Assembly: GCA_905181735.1 (NCBI GenBank)
Contig: CAJIYR010000007.1
Span: forward strand, 37,321-101,320
Direction of reading: 5' to 3'
Source of the DNA: an uncultured Hyphomicrobiales bacterium
GTDB lineage: Bacteria; Pseudomonadota; Alphaproteobacteria; Rhizobiales; TMED25
DNA length: 64,000 nt
Shown: piece by piece, positions 1 to 10,312 of the stretch
Layout of the letters: each line of letters starts with the position of its first letter
Position numbering within the stretch: the first letter of the stretch is position 1
Program-made: the position numbers and the translations under genes
The notes under the pieces: generated by a model
Databases searched by the model: none
Told to the model about the DNA's origin: nothing
What the model saw: the letters and a program-made list of their open reading frames with translations, nothing else

Positions 1-1246
1 TCAGTGAATTAGATCCCAGTCTATTTGCTCCATGAACAGATACACACGCCGCTTCTCCAATTGCCATTAAACCAGGTACGACACAGTCTGGATCTCCATC
101 AACCTTTGTCAGAACTTCTCCGTGATAATTTGTAGGAATGCCTCCCATGTTATAATGAACAGTAGGTAAAACTGGTATCGGCTCTTTTGATAAATCAACG
201 CCTGCAAAAATCTTTGCTGTTTCGGATATACCAGGCAATCTTTCAGCAAGTACTTCAGGAGACAAATGCTCTAAATGAAGATTTATATGGTCATTTTCTT
301 TTCCTACACCTCTTCCTTCTCTAATCTCAATTGTCATGGATCGGGATACTACATCTCTACTTGCAAGGTCTTTAGCCGATGGTGCATATCGCTCCATAAA
401 CCTTTCTCCTTCAGAATTAGTCAAGTATCCACCTTCGCCTCGAGATCCCTCTGTAATCAAGCATCCTGCACCATAAATACCAGTTGGATGAAACTGCACA
501 AATTCCATATCCTGCAATGGTAACCCTGCTCTGAGGACCATTGCGTTTCCATCACCAGTACATGAATGAGCTGAAGTGCATGAAAAATAAGCTCTACCAT
601 ATCCACCTGTAGCTAATATTGTTTTTTGTCCAGAAAACCTATGTATCGTTCCATCGTCCATACATATAGCAACTACACCCCTACATTCACCTTTATCATC
701 CATAATTAAATCAATAGCAAAATACTCAATGAAGAACTCAACTGAATGACTTAAAGCCTTGCCATATAATGTATGAAGCATTGCATGACCTGTTCTGTCT
801 GCTGCTGCACAAGTTCTTTGAGCAATTCCTTCGCCATAATGTGTTGTCATACCACCAAATGGTCGTTGATAGATTTTTCCATCTTCCGTCCTGCTAAATG
901 GTAAACCGAAGTGTTCAAGTTCATAAACTGCCTTTGGGGCTTCTCTACATAAATATTCTATTGAATCCTGGTCGCCAAGCCAATCAGCGCCCTTGACAGT
1001 ATCATACATATGCCATCGCCAATCATCTTCACCCATATTTCCAAGGGAAGCAGCGACACCGCCTTGGGCTGCAACTGTATGGCTTCTTGTAGGAAAAAGC
1101 TTTGTTATGCATGCTGTTTTTAATCCTGCTTCAGCACAACCTAAAGCAGCTCTTAAGCCAGCACCACCAGCACCAACTACTACAACATCATAATTATGGT
1201 CGATAAAACTATATTCTTTACCATTCATATTTGTAGAATCTGTCAT
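1..1246 (-). CDS. sdhA: Succinate dehydrogenase flavoprotein subunit (N-terminal 415 residues, cut by window edge)
   Basis: Catalytic subunit of complex II; oxidises succinate to fumarate and passes electrons to the SdhB iron-sulfur protein on the inner face of the cytoplasmic membrane. Translation from the ATG at 1246 shows the FAD-binding GAGGAG motif near residue 22, the SHTVAAQGG segment whose His carries covalent FAD, the [15 protein letters not shown] active-site stretch and the [19 protein letters not shown] segment near residue 410. The reading frame is open to the window edge; the family is usually about 590-600 residues, so the last third and sdhB should lie beyond base 1. It follows sdhC and sdhD on the same strand, 49 bases after sdhD. 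Identification is secure. Confidence 0.97.
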   Translation of the reverse strand, partial: MTDSTNMNGKEYSFIDHNYDVVVVGAGGAGLRAALGCAEAGLKTACITKLFPTRSHTVAAQGGVAASLGNMGEDDWRWHMYDTVKGADWLGDQDSIEYLCREAPKAVYELEHFGLPFSRTEDGKIYQRPFGGMTTHYGEGIAQRTCAAADRTGHAMLHTLYGKALSHSVEFFIEYFAIDLIMDDKGECRGVVAICMDDGTIHRFSGQKTILATGGYGRAYFSCTSAHSCTGDGNAMVLRAGLPLQDMEFVQFHPTGIYGAGCLITEGSRGEGGYLTNSEGERFMERYAPSAKDLASRDVVSRSMTIEIREGRGVGKENDHINLHLEHLSPEVLAERLPGISETAKIFAGVDLSKEPIPVLPTVHYNMGGIPTNYHGEVLTKVDGDPDCVVPGLMAIGEAACVSVHGANRLGSNSL

Positions 1247-1295
1247 TGAATTTTACCTTACTGTAACTAAATATCTAATTTCCTGTTTAAAAACC

Positions 1296-1670
1296 TTAAC
1301 CACCAAAATTTATTTTTAATATTGAATAAATAGATGCAACCATTACAAAAGAAGAAAATAAATAATTTAAGATTAACATGCTAATTTTTAATAGCTCTTT
1401 ATGGATATAATCTTCGATAATGGTTTGCATGCCTAAACGCATATGATAAGTGAATGATAGCATTGTTAATATCATACCAATCGATACAATCGGGTTGTTT
1501 AGCAACTCAACATTCTCATTGTAATTCAAACCAGTTGCACAAAAAATAATTAACAAAAATCCAATAGTTAATGGAATATTTGCAATAGCAGTAATTCTTT
1601 GCTTCCAAAAATGTCCCGTACCATTTTTTGCTGAACCAAGTCCTCTAACTTTATTTAATGCCGTTCTCAT
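1296..1670 (-). CDS. sdhD: Succinate dehydrogenase membrane anchor subunit SdhD
   Basis: Second hydrophobic anchor of complex II, which with SdhC holds the SdhAB dimer to the membrane and forms the ubiquinone site. The 124-residue protein begins with the typical VRGLGSAKNGTGHFWKQRITA segment (about residues 8-28) followed by three membrane helices, with HMRLGMQTIIEDYIH in the second half; this loop, with its His and Asp, matches the family's haem/quinone-side region. It lies 13 bases after sdhC and before sdhA, so the operon order is sdhC-sdhD-sdhA. Length is normal for alphaproteobacterial SdhD. Confidence 0.93.
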   Translation of the reverse strand: MRTALNKVRGLGSAKNGTGHFWKQRITAIANIPLTIGFLLIIFCATGLNYNENVELLNNPIVSIGMILTMLSFTYHMRLGMQTIIEDYIHKELLKISMLILNYLFSSFVMVASIYSILKINFGG

Positions 1671-1683
1671 AATTTAAAATCCA

Positions 1684-2079
1684 TTAAGATAATGTGTAAT
1701 TTAAAATCCAAAAAATAATTGTAAGCAATACAGATCCGATTAGAGTGCCCCAGGCTAATCTATTTATATTATCAATCTCAAAACCAGAACCAGTATCCCA
1801 TATTAAATGCCTAATTCCACCAAGCATGTGGTGTATTAACGCCCATGTGTAACCAATTAACACAACCTTACCGATAAATGAATTAGATATAGCCTGAAAA
1901 GTACTATATGCGGCTTCTCCGGAAGCAATGCATAACAGCCAAGACATCAAAATTGCTGTACCAAAATATAATAAAGATCCTGTAATACGATGCACAATAG
2001 ACATCACCATATTAATTAATGGGCTGTATACTTGCAAATGCGGTGATAATGGTCTCTTAATTTTTTTCATTTTTAACAT
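1684..2079 (-). CDS. sdhC: Succinate dehydrogenase cytochrome b556 subunit SdhC
   Basis: Haem b-binding membrane anchor of complex II. The 131 residues contain the family signature RPLSPHLQVY near the start, SIVHRITGS (residues 28-35) entering the first helix, and HHMLGGIRHLIWD (residues 83-95) with the conserved haem-ligand His and the RH pair. Three membrane helices are evident. Initiation could be at 2079 (MLKMKK) or at the ATG at 2070 (MKK, closer to the family's usual N-terminus); neither has a convincing ribosome-binding site. First gene of the sdhCDA(B) operon, 86 bases downstream of asd. Confidence 0.93.
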   Translation of the reverse strand: MLKMKKIKRPLSPHLQVYSPLINMVMSIVHRITGSLLYFGTAILMSWLLCIASGEAAYSTFQAISNSFIGKVVLIGYTWALIHHMLGGIRHLIWDTGSGFEIDNINRLAWGTLIGSVLLTIIFWILNYTLS

Positions 2080-2165
2080 ATTTGATTTATAATTTACATT
2101 TGTTTCTTACTATATAATACTTCTAATTATAAATTTAAATAATAAATATATTTATATTTATTTTA

Positions 2166-3182
2166 TTAAGATATAATTTTCTTATTTATCAAAAGTTCAG
2201 CTATTTGAATACTATTAAGAGCCGCGCCTTTTCGAAGGTTATCTGAAACAACCCACATTGATAAACCATTCTCTACTGTATTGTCTTCTCTTATTCTACT
2301 AACGAAAGTTGCGTAGTCCCCAACACATTCGATTGGAGTGGTATATTGATTTTCTTCTGGATTATCTATAACCAAAACTCCTGGAGATTCTCTAAGAATA
2401 GCCCGCGCTTCATCGGCAGAAATACTATTCTCAAACTCAATATTAATTGCCTCAGAATGACCAACAAAAACTGGTACTCTAACACACGTAGCGGTCAATT
2501 TAATGTTTGGATCCAATATCTTTTTTGTTTCCTCTACCATCTTCCACTCTTCCTTTGTATATCCATCTTCCATAAATACATCGATATGAGGAATGACATT
2601 AAAAGCAATTTGTCTAGTGAATGCCTCTGGAGTAGGTTTATCGTTAACAAAGATACCTCTCGTTTGATTAAATAATTCATCCATTGCCGTATTTCCAGCG
2701 CCAGAAACTGACTGGTAAGTTGAAACAATAACTCTTTTTATTTTTGCAACATCATGTAAGGGTTTTAATGCAACAACCAGTTGAGCTGTTGAACAGTTTG
2801 GGTTGGCAATGATTCTCTTTTTTAGAGCCATACCTATATCATCAGGATTAACTTCAGGAACAATTAATGGCACATCAATATCGTACCGCCAAAAAGAAGA
2901 ATTATCTATTACTATTGCACCAGCTGCAGCAGCCTTAGGAGCCCACTCTTCAGCAACTTCAGATCCTGCAGAAAATAGCGCGATATCAATATTACTAAAA
3001 TTATATTTTGCCAGATCTTGTACCTTCAATACACCGTCACCAAAAGATACCTCTCGACCATTTGATCTCCCAGATGCCAATGCAACAACTTCATCAGCAG
3101 GGAATAGCCTTTCTGATAATATATTCAACATTTCACGGCCAACATTTCCTGTCGCACCTACAACTGCTACCCTATAACCCAT
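2166..3182 (-). CDS. asd: Aspartate-semialdehyde dehydrogenase
   Basis: Reduces 4-aspartyl phosphate with NADPH to aspartate semialdehyde, the branch point to lysine/diaminopimelate, threonine and methionine. The 338-residue protein has an N-terminal Rossmann motif (VVGATGNVG, residues 7-15), the catalytic Cys130 in NPNCSTAQL, and FVGHSEAINIEF with the active-site His in the C-terminal half. Length and motifs are standard. It starts 12 bases after leuB ends on the same strand, the rplS-leuCDB-asd order common in Alphaproteobacteria, so it is probably co-transcribed with the leu genes. Confidence 0.96.
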   Translation of the reverse strand: MGYRVAVVGATGNVGREMLNILSERLFPADEVVALASGRSNGREVSFGDGVLKVQDLAKYNFSNIDIALFSAGSEVAEEWAPKAAAAGAIVIDNSSFWRYDIDVPLIVPEVNPDDIGMALKKRIIANPNCSTAQLVVALKPLHDVAKIKRVIVSTYQSVSGAGNTAMDELFNQTRGIFVNDKPTPEAFTRQIAFNVIPHIDVFMEDGYTKEEWKMVEETKKILDPNIKLTATCVRVPVFVGHSEAINIEFENSISADEARAILRESPGVLVIDNPEENQYTTPIECVGDYATFVSRIREDNTVENGLSMWVVSDNLRKGAALNSIQIAELLINKKIIS

Positions 3183-3194
3183 TATATAACTGTC

Positions 3195-4307
3195 CTACTT
3201 TATTCGAGAATTCATTTCTTGAATTATTGCATCTGCCATAGCAGATGTTCCTATCTTTTCCATACCATCTTGCATAATATCTGGTGTCCGGATATTTCTA
3301 TCCAGTGCTGATGAAATGGATGATTCAATTAAATTAGCCTCAAATGGGCGATTAAATGAATATCTTAAGGCCATTGCAAATGAAGCAATTTCTGCTATAG
3401 GATTTGCGATACCCTTGCCTGATATATCAGGTGCAGATCCATGAACTGGTTCGTACATTGCATTTCTTTTCTTTGTATTTTCATTTAAACTACCTAAAGA
3501 TGCAGATGGCAACATGCCCATTGATCCTGTTAACATCGCAGCTTCATCCGACAAGATATCTCCGAACAGATTATCTGCAACGATAAGATCAAACTGTTTA
3601 GGTTCTCTAACTAATTGCATTGCGCAAGCGTCTGCAAGAATATGCTCTAATTCCATTTCTGGATATTCTGTTTGATGAATATGCGTTACAACCTGATTCC
3701 AAAAGACTCCTGATATCATCACATTACGTTTTTCAGTTGACGTAACTTTTCCTTTACGGGTTTTTGCAAGTTCGAAAGCCACACGGGCAATACGCTCAAT
3801 CTCATACGTATGGTAAACCTGAGTATCAATTGCTTTTTTTTGTCCATCACCAAGATCTATTATTTCCTTCGGTTCTCCAAAATAAACGCCACCTGTCAAC
3901 TCACGTAAAATTAAAATGTCCAATCCTTCAACCAATTCACGTTTTAGACTAGATGCGTCAGCAAGAGCACTATAACAAATTGCAGGCCTAAGATTAGCAA
4001 ATAAATCTAACTCTTTTCTTAACCTTAAAAGGCCAGCTTCTGGCCTTACGTCAAAAGGAACAGAATCCCATTTTGGACCACCAACAGCACCAAATATTAC
4101 TGCGTCTGATTCGTGTGCTAATTTCATAGCTCCATCAGAAATAGCTTTGCCATGATTATCGTAAGCAGATCCTCCTACTAAATCATATTCTGTTTCAAAT
4201 TTAAGATCCGTATTAGCATTCAGCCAAGCAATAACTTTTTCAACTTCTTTCATTACTTCAGGGCCAATTCCATCTCCTGGTAATAATAATAGATTAAATG
4301 AAGGCAT
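3195..4307 (-). CDS. leuB: 3-Isopropylmalate dehydrogenase
   Basis: Third step of leucine synthesis: NAD-dependent oxidative decarboxylation of 3-isopropylmalate. The 370-residue protein opens with LLLPGDGIGPEV, carries LRELTGGVYFG (substrate-binding Arg and Tyr loop) and LFGDILSDEAAMLTGS, where the two Asp residues bind the divalent metal, and ends with a typical C-terminal GTSAMADAII helix. Length fits the family. It lies 51 bases downstream of leuD and 12 bases upstream of asd in one minus-strand operon. Confidence 0.97.
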   Translation of the reverse strand: MPSFNLLLLPGDGIGPEVMKEVEKVIAWLNANTDLKFETEYDLVGGSAYDNHGKAISDGAMKLAHESDAVIFGAVGGPKWDSVPFDVRPEAGLLRLRKELDLFANLRPAICYSALADASSLKRELVEGLDILILRELTGGVYFGEPKEIIDLGDGQKKAIDTQVYHTYEIERIARVAFELAKTRKGKVTSTEKRNVMISGVFWNQVVTHIHQTEYPEMELEHILADACAMQLVREPKQFDLIVADNLFGDILSDEAAMLTGSMGMLPSASLGSLNENTKKRNAMYEPVHGSAPDISGKGIANPIAEIASFAMALRYSFNRPFEANLIESSISSALDRNIRTPDIMQDGMEKIGTSAMADAIIQEMNSRIK

Positions 4308-4358
4308 ATCTTTCTCCCATAAATAAAGGCTAAGTATTAATAATATAAGTCTAACGAA

Positions 4359-4964
4359 TTAAACCCAAGGTCTATCGTTTTCAATTTTCTTCTCATAGGA
4401 TTCTATTTTATTAGCTTTTTCAAGCGTCAAGTCTATGTCATCCAATCCATTTAACAGGCAATGTTTTAGGAACTTATCAATTTCAAAATTTATTATGAGA
4501 CCGTCTGATGTAGCAATCTCTTGATCTTCAAGATTAATTCTCAGTTTAGCGTTAGCTCCACGACCAGCATCATCCATCAATAAATTTACTTGATCAGAAT
4601 CCAATACAATCGGCAACATTCCATTTTTAAAACAATTTCCATAAAAAATATCCGCAAATGATGTTGATATGATAATTTTTATTCCGTAATCTAAAAGAGC
4701 CCAGGGTGCATGTTCTCTCGATGACCCACATCCAAAGTTATCTCCTGCTATAAGAATTTCAACATTTTTTGTGCTTGGTTGATTTAAGATAAAATCTTTA
4801 TTATCTGTACCATCATCATTATATCTCAATTCAGAAAACAACCCCTTACCTAAACCTGTTCTTTGAATTGTCTTAAGATATTGTTTTGGTATTATCTTAT
4901 CTGTATCAATATTAATTTCTCGAAGTACGGCAGTTACGGCTGTTGTGGTTTCAAATTTTTCCAT
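4359..4964 (-). CDS. leuD: 3-Isopropylmalate dehydratase small subunit
   Basis: Swivel-domain subunit of isopropylmalate isomerase, acting with LeuC to interconvert 2- and 3-isopropylmalate. The 201 residues include [12 protein letters not shown] near the start and the diagnostic [17 protein letters not shown] (about residues 74-90), whose SSREH segment contacts substrate. Full length. It starts 18 bases after leuC and is co-directional with it, as expected for subunits of one enzyme. Confidence 0.97.
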   Translation of the reverse strand: MEKFETTTAVTAVLREINIDTDKIIPKQYLKTIQRTGLGKGLFSELRYNDDGTDNKDFILNQPSTKNVEILIAGDNFGCGSSREHAPWALLDYGIKIIISTSFADIFYGNCFKNGMLPIVLDSDQVNLLMDDAGRGANAKLRINLEDQEIATSDGLIINFEIDKFLKHCLLNGLDDIDLTLEKANKIESYEKKIENDRPWV

Positions 4965-4982
4965 TATATAATTCTCGTTTAT

Positions 4983-6392
4983 TTATTGATCTAATTCTCT
5001 AACATCAGTAAAATGTCCGGCGATAGCAGCAGCAGCAGCCATTGCCGGTGAGACTAGATGTGTCCGTCCCTTGAATCCTTGTCTACCTTCAAAATTACGA
5101 TTTGATGTAGAAGCGCATCTTTCTTTTGGTTGTAACTTATCTGGATTCATGGCTAAGCACATTGAACATCCAGGCTCCCTCCACTCAAAGCCAGATTCGA
5201 TAAAAATTTTATCCAACCCTTCTTGTATTGCTTGTTCTTTAACTAACCCTGAACCCGGAACAATCATTGCATTTAAATTTTCATTCACATGTTTACCTTT
5301 AACAACTTTTGCAACTTCTCTCAAATCCTCTATACGACCATTTGTACAAGATCCAATAAAAATCTTATCTAGCTTTATATCTGTTATCTTCGTTCCAGGC
5401 TCTAAACCCATATATTTAAGTGCAGTTAATTTTGAGTTTCTTCTATCCAAGTCATCGATATCATTTGGGTCCGGAACAATTCCGTTCACAGATACAACAT
5501 CTTCAGGGCTAGTCCCCCATGTCACAACTGGTGGAAGTGATTCCACATCTAAAATGATTTCTCTGTCAAAGAATGCGTCCTTATCTGTATTTAATGCCAT
5601 CCAATAATCAACGGCTCTTTTGTAATCATCTCCTTTAGGACTTCTTGGCCTACCTTTCAGGTATTCAAAAGTAATGTCGTCTGGTCCAATCAAACCAGCT
5701 CGAGCGCCACCTTCAATTGACATATTGCATACGGTCATTCGTCCTTCCATAGAAAGATCTGTAATGGCATTACCTGTATATTCAATAACCGATCCCGTAC
5801 CACCTCCGGTACCAATTTCTCCTATTATTGATAAAATGATATCTTTAGCAGTAATTCCATAAGGCGTCTTCCCTCTCACAATGACCTTAAAATTTTTTGC
5901 TTTCCTTTGAATAAGAGTTTGGGTTGCTAATATATGTTCAACTTCTGATGTACCAATACCCATAGCTAAAGCGCCAAATGCCCCGTGTGTTGCAGTGTGA
6001 CTATCACCGCACATGATAGTAGTTCCTGGTAATGTAAAGCCTTGTTCAGGACCCACTACATGGCAAATTCCTTGCCTTATATCTAATTCATTGAAATATT
6101 CAATGCCAAATTCAGCACAATTTTTTGCTAAAGCCTCAATTTGAATTCTTGATTCCTCATCTTTAATTCCAAGCTTTCTATCGGTAGTCGGAATATTGTG
6201 ATCAACAACAGCTAATGTCTTTTCAGGACATCTGACTTTTCTATTTGTCATCCTCAGGCCCTCAAATGCCTGCGGGGAGGTAACTTCATGTATTAAATGC
6301 CTGTCTATATAAATTAATGACGAGCCATCTTCAGATGTGTTTACAAGGTGATCATCCCAAATTTTATCGTATAAGGTTCTTAATTTACTCAT
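4983..6392 (-). CDS. leuC: 3-Isopropylmalate dehydratase large subunit
   Basis: Aconitase-family catalytic subunit of isopropylmalate isomerase; binds a [4Fe-4S] cluster. The 469-residue sequence has the early [12 protein letters not shown] start, the [13 protein letters not shown] segment, [25 protein letters not shown], and the three cluster cysteines in [11 protein letters not shown] and [14 protein letters not shown] at 6392 is preceded by a GGAG ribosome-binding site six bases upstream (reading the minus strand). Followed by leuD in the operon. No attenuator-type leader peptide was recognised in the short region before it. Confidence 0.97.
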   Translation of the reverse strand: MSKLRTLYDKIWDDHLVNTSEDGSSLIYIDRHLIHEVTSPQAFEGLRMTNRKVRCPEKTLAVVDHNIPTTDRKLGIKDEESRIQIEALAKNCAEFGIEYFNELDIRQGICHVVGPEQGFTLPGTTIMCGDSHTATHGAFGALAMGIGTSEVEHILATQTLIQRKAKNFKVIVRGKTPYGITAKDIILSIIGEIGTGGGTGSVIEYTGNAITDLSMEGRMTVCNMSIEGGARAGLIGPDDITFEYLKGRPRSPKGDDYKRAVDYWMALNTDKDAFFDREIILDVESLPPVVTWGTSPEDVVSVNGIVPDPNDIDDLDRRNSKLTALKYMGLEPGTKITDIKLDKIFIGSCTNGRIEDLREVAKVVKGKHVNENLNAMIVPGSGLVKEQAIQEGLDKIFIESGFEWREPGCSMCLAMNPDKLQPKERCASTSNRNFEGRQGFKGRTHLVSPAMAAAAAIAGHFTDVRELDQ

Positions 6393-6446
6393 TTTAACTC
6401 CATAAATTTATCTCATATATATATTTTATATTATTTAATAAAACGA

Positions 6447-7484
6447 TTATCTTTCAATAAACTTTATTATAATCTTCAACGCATTCTCCAAATCGCTTTT
6501 GTCAATCATTTCAGTTACCGTGTGTATGTATCTTGTTCCAACAACAATACCAATAGCCTTTGCTCCAGAAGCAGATTGTTGTCCAGCAGCTCCATCTTGA
6601 CCTCCGCGCGATAAGATAGTTCGTTGGAAGGGTATGTTGCTCTCGTCTGCAAGTTCTATAAATTCTTTAACCAAATCTTTGTCTGAAATAAAAGAAGAAT
6701 CTTTTATATGAAGCCCAAATCCTTTTCCCTGTGTAGTAATCCACTCGTTTTCAGCTACGCCTGGGGTATCACATGAAAGCGTTGTGTCTATACCTATTGC
6801 TATGTCAGGATTTACCTGAAAAGAAGCAATCTTAGCACCCCTTAAACCGACTTCTTCTTGCGTTGTAAAAGCCACCGTTATATCATGATTATGATTTATA
6901 TCTTCATCAACAAGTTTGCGAATTGCTTCAATTCCAATCCAACAGGCTATTCTATTGTCTAAAGCTTTAGAAACAACCTTAGATTCTAAATTTAAAAAAG
7001 GTTCATCCATAACTACAAAATCACCAATATTTATATAGTTTTTTGTTTTTTCACCAAACCCGAGATCAACGAAAAAATCACTTGTTTCAGGAACCTTTTT
7101 TCTGTCAAGTGCTGACTGTGTGTGGACTGGTTTGCCGATAGGATTCATTACACCTTTATAATCACCAGAATCAGTGCAAATTTTAACTCTTCTTGAAAAT
7201 AAATTTCTAGGGTCAAAGCCTCCTACAGGATCAACATATGCATAACCCTGCTTGTTAATAAAATTTACAAGGAATCCAATCTCGTCCATATGGCATAATA
7301 ATAAAATATTTTTTTTATTTTTTTTATTTTTTGAAATTTTTTTACAGATTAAAGATCCTAACGAGTCAGTATAAACTTCATCAAAAAACCCTTTGACTTC
7401 GTTCAGAATTAAATCTCGTACACGTGTTTCATGTCCTGGAACACCTGGTGTTTCACATAATCTTTTTAACAAATCAATATTCAA
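6447..7484 (-). CDS. M42-family metalloaminopeptidase
   Basis: Cytoplasmic zinc/cobalt aminopeptidase of the M42 family (glutamyl aminopeptidase, tetrahedral aminopeptidase or FrvX-type), usually a dodecamer that trims peptides. The 345 residues show LCETPGVPGHE at the start, LLCHMDEIGFLV (metal-binding HxD), ALDNRIACW, TTQEEVGLRGA (catalytic Glu pair), GIDTTLSCDTP and HTVTEMID at the end. The start is TTG (7484), with an AAAGGG motif about nine bases upstream. It sits between rplS and leuC on the same strand, where many Alphaproteobacteria have no peptidase gene. Specificity cannot be set from sequence. Confidence 0.88.
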   Translation of the reverse strand: MNIDLLKRLCETPGVPGHETRVRDLILNEVKGFFDEVYTDSLGSLICKKISKNKKNKKNILLLCHMDEIGFLVNFINKQGYAYVDPVGGFDPRNLFSRRVKICTDSGDYKGVMNPIGKPVHTQSALDRKKVPETSDFFVDLGFGEKTKNYINIGDFVVMDEPFLNLESKVVSKALDNRIACWIGIEAIRKLVDEDINHNHDITVAFTTQEEVGLRGAKIASFQVNPDIAIGIDTTLSCDTPGVAENEWITTQGKGFGLHIKDSSFISDKDLVKEFIELADESNIPFQRTILSRGGQDGAAGQQSASGAKAIGIVVGTRYIHTVTEMIDKSDLENALKIIIKFIER

Positions 7485-7514
7485 GATAAAAACCCTTTAT
7501 ATGAAAAATTCTAA

Positions 7515-7943
7515 TTAGGATTCTTCTGCTGAAACTTTCTTATCTTCAACTATAGCTTTGATTTTTTTATTTTTACTTATATTTGGATCAATTTTCTCTG
7601 CTATACGAGCTGACTTACCTCTTCTTCCTCTAAGATAATATAGTTTGGCACGTTTAACTTTACCTTTTCTAATAATATCTAAAGAGTCTATTATTGGTGA
7701 ATGGACTGGGAATACTCTTTCCACACCTTCATTGTAAGAAATTTTTCTAACAGTAAAACTCTCGTTTATACTAGCCCCAGATCTTGCAATAACAACACCT
7801 TCATAGGCTTGTATTCTTTCACGAGCTCCTTCTCTAATCCAAACGTTCACCCTAACAGTGTCTCCAGGTGAAAAATCTGGCATAGACCTTTTTTCACTAA
7901 TAGTTGCTAATTGTTCAGCTTCAAGTTTTTCAATAATGTTCAT
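7515..7943 (-). CDS. rplS: 50S ribosomal protein L19
   Basis: Structural protein at the 30S-50S interface. The 142-residue product has [22 protein letters not shown] and [25 protein letters not shown] segments and [22 protein letters not shown] sequence near residues 110-125, all diagnostic of L19. The C-terminal tail of about 25 residues (Lys-rich, ending KVSAEES) extends beyond the short E. coli form, common in Alphaproteobacteria. It is the first gene of the minus-strand block, so a promoter should lie in the 231-base divergent gap at 7944-8174, although no site was clear enough to call. Confidence 0.97.
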   Translation of the reverse strand: MNIIEKLEAEQLATISEKRSMPDFSPGDTVRVNVWIREGARERIQAYEGVVIARSGASINESFTVRKISYNEGVERVFPVHSPIIDSLDIIRKGKVKRAKLYYLRGRRGKSARIAEKIDPNISKNKKIKAIVEDKKVSAEES

Positions 7944-8174
7944 TATTCATTGCTCACGTAATTTCATTGATTATAAATTATATCTACTAATAACTATAGA
8001 AGGGAATGAATACTTCATTTAGAAGAAATTGTCGACACTATATTGCTAATTAATTATTTTTTTTAAATACAGTGAGATATTTGCATATATTTCTATATAT
8101 TCCATATTTATGTTATCATTCATTTTTATATCTACTTATATTATAAATGTACATAACTAATTAGCAGATAAATT

Positions 8175-9587
8175 ATGAATAATGAAAAAATATATAAATT
8201 AAGCCTAGTCCAACTAGCAAAAAAGATAAGACTAAAAGAAATATCCCCTGTCGAAGTAACTGAATATTATCTAAATAAGATCAAGCTAAATAATGGGGAA
8301 ATTAATGCATTTATTTATGTAGCGGAAAAAGAAGCATTAAAGAATGCCGAAAATGCCGAAAATGAAATATCCAAAGGCTTATATAGAGGGACGCTCCATG
8401 GCATTCCTTTTGCTGCCAAAGATATTATTGATACGAAAAATATTATTACCTCACAAGGTGCAAAGCTCTACAGAAATAATATCCCAATACAGAATGCGGT
8501 GTGTGTAGAGAAACTTGAAGGATCTGGGGCTATATTATTAGGAAAAACTAATACGCATCAATATGCAGCCGCTTCAACAACTATAAACTCTTATTTTGGA
8601 ACAACAAGAAACCCTCATAATTTAGAAAAAATAGTCGGTGGCTCAAGCGGGGGGTCTGCTGCAGCAATAGCAGCAGGATTAACTCCTTTGGCACTAGGAT
8701 CCGATACCGGTGGTTCTATAAGAACGCCCGCTGCCTTATGTGGAATAGTAGGATTAAAACCAACCCATGGAAGGGTAAGTCTTCGAGGAGTTTTCCCAAA
8801 TACACCAAGTTTAGATCACATCGGTCCGATGGCTCAAACAGTTTTTGACGCCGCAATCATGTTAAATGTAATGTCAGGTTATGATCAAAAAGACCCATAT
8901 TCTCAGGATAAGCAAGTTTGCGATTTTACTAAAGATATAGAGAAATCAATTAAGGGCGATAAAATTTTACTTTGTCCTGATATTTATAATAACTGCGAAG
9001 TTGATGATGAAATCTATAGAGCGTTTGATGAGTGTATCTATATATTAAAACAACTTGGCGCTAAGGTTGAAAAGACTTCTTTTAAAAATTCTAAAAAATT
9101 AGAAGAGTTGTTTTACAGAATAGCCGGCCCTGAATTTAGCGAAGTTCATAGAGAGCAATACACAAAAGATCCCCTCTCATTCGATGAGGATGTTAGAAGC
9201 AGAGTAAAGTGGTCACTCAAGATTACTCAGGACGATTATATTATGGCCATGCGTGAAAAAGAGCTTATTACAAGAGAGATTTCAGATATTTTAAAAAATT
9301 ATAAATCGCTAGTGTCCCCTTCAGTTCCATGCGTTGCTCCATCAATTAAAACGTTAAAAGCAGAAATTAACGGCAAAGAATTCGACTACTTAAAAAGTAT
9401 ACATAGGCCATTCTTATCTCCTCATAATATAACAGGTTGCCCATCAATTGTAATACCTATTGGAAACAATAAAGATAAATTACCTATGTCCATCCAAGTT
9501 ATTGGTGAAAAATGGAAAGAAAAAAATATAATACAGGTTGCAAACTCATTAGAAAAAGTAATATCGTACAAAAGTGGTATTAATTAA
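8175..9587 (+). CDS. Amidase-signature family enzyme (island amidase 1)
   Basis: Hydrolase of the amidase-signature family, cleaving a carboxamide through a Ser-cisSer-Lys triad. In the 470 residues the triad reads as Lys82 (AAKDIIDTK), Ser157 (VGGSSGGSAAA) and Ser181 (GSDTGGSIRTPA), with family spacing. It resembles GatA, but no gatB or gatC is adjacent, and its neighbours (cyclase and two cupins, all co-directional with small gaps) suggest a catabolic amidase. The ATG follows a 231-base intergenic region. The substrate is unknown; a GatA role is less likely given this context. Confidence 0.88.
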   Translation: MNNEKIYKLSLVQLAKKIRLKEISPVEVTEYYLNKIKLNNGEINAFIYVAEKEALKNAENAENEISKGLYRGTLHGIPFAAKDIIDTKNIITSQGAKLYRNNIPIQNAVCVEKLEGSGAILLGKTNTHQYAAASTTINSYFGTTRNPHNLEKIVGGSSGGSAAAIAAGLTPLALGSDTGGSIRTPAALCGIVGLKPTHGRVSLRGVFPNTPSLDHIGPMAQTVFDAAIMLNVMSGYDQKDPYSQDKQVCDFTKDIEKSIKGDKILLCPDIYNNCEVDDEIYRAFDECIYILKQLGAKVEKTSFKNSKKLEELFYRIAGPEFSEVHREQYTKDPLSFDEDVRSRVKWSLKITQDDYIMAMREKELITREISDILKNYKSLVSPSVPCVAPSIKTLKAEINGKEFDYLKSIHRPFLSPHNITGCPSIVIPIGNNKDKLPMSIQVIGEKWKEKNIIQVANSLEKVISYKSGIN

Positions 9588-9604
9588 ACTAATAGGGGAA
9601 AATA

Positions 9605-10291
9605 ATGGAAATAATTGATTTAACTAGAGAATTATATCATAGATCACCAGCTTATCCTGGGCAACCTCCAATCATTCATGGGGTTTGGAAAAGCCATGCT
9701 GAAGCATTTGCTGACTCTGGAAACATACAAGGTAATTCGGTACACTATTTTTCAATGCCAGATCATGGAGGTACGCACATTGATGCCCCTAGGCATTTTG
9801 GAGAAAAAGGGATACCTATAAATGAATATCCTCTTGAAAATTGTATTGTGCCAGGTATCTGCCTTGACCTAAGACATATTGAACCAAAGGCAGAAATAAC
9901 AGTATCCGATCTTGAAAAAGCAATAATTGAGGCGGGCGTTAAAATACCAAATGGTGGTACAGTACTATTGTGCACTGGTCATCATGAAAGAACTTTTCCC
10001 AATCCATCTTATTCAACTGATAACTCTGGCGTTAATGTTGAGGCAACAGAATGGTTAGCACATCAAAAAATCGTTCATTTTGGTATTGATTCGATGAGAC
10101 CAGGTCCAATTGGAAAGGTAAATGCACTAGTACATAAAGCCTGCCTAGAACAAAATATTACCCATATGGAAAGCCTCTGCAATCTAGAAAAATTGATAGG
10201 TAGAGGTGAATTTAAATTTATTGGATTACCTATGCCATGGAGAGGCGGAACAGGTTCTCCAATTAGAGCTGTTGCCGTATTTGATTTCTAA
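9605..10291 (+). CDS. Cyclase-family metal-dependent hydrolase (kynurenine formamidase / isatin hydrolase superfamily)
   Basis: Member of the putative cyclase family (PF04199 type), mostly Mn- or Zn-dependent hydrolases of formamides or lactams such as kynurenine formamidase and isatin hydrolase. The 228-residue protein contains the metal motif HGGTHIDAPRHF with His58, Asp60 and His64, and starts with EIIDLTRELYHRSPAYPGQPP, the usual first strand. It begins 17 bases after the amidase with a GGGG ribosome-binding site and is followed 21 bases later by a cupin gene. Presumably the amidase and this enzyme act in sequence on a cyclic or N-acylated compound; the substrate is not inferable. Confidence 0.85.
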   Translation: MEIIDLTRELYHRSPAYPGQPPIIHGVWKSHAEAFADSGNIQGNSVHYFSMPDHGGTHIDAPRHFGEKGIPINEYPLENCIVPGICLDLRHIEPKAEITVSDLEKAIIEAGVKIPNGGTVLLCTGHHERTFPNPSYSTDNSGVNVEATEWLAHQKIVHFGIDSMRPGPIGKVNALVHKACLEQNITHMESLCNLEKLIGRGEFKFIGLPMPWRGGTGSPIRAVAVFDF

Positions 10292-10312
10292 TTATTACTG
10301 AGGAAATCTGAA

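Noticed and set aside
275..523. Plus-strand open frame inside sdhA
   Set aside because: Lies entirely antisense to a clearly conserved sdhA frame and encodes no family-like sequence.
7310..7345. Poly-T/A low-complexity tract inside the M42 gene
   Set aside because: Encodes the KKISKNKKNKKN loop of the protein; ordinary for an AT-rich genome, not a repeat element.
7944..8174. Possible sigma70 promoters in the divergent rplS/amidase gap
   Set aside because: Several TTGCAT and TATAAT-like words occur, but in such AT-rich DNA none has a convincing pair at 16-18 bases spacing, so no site was called.
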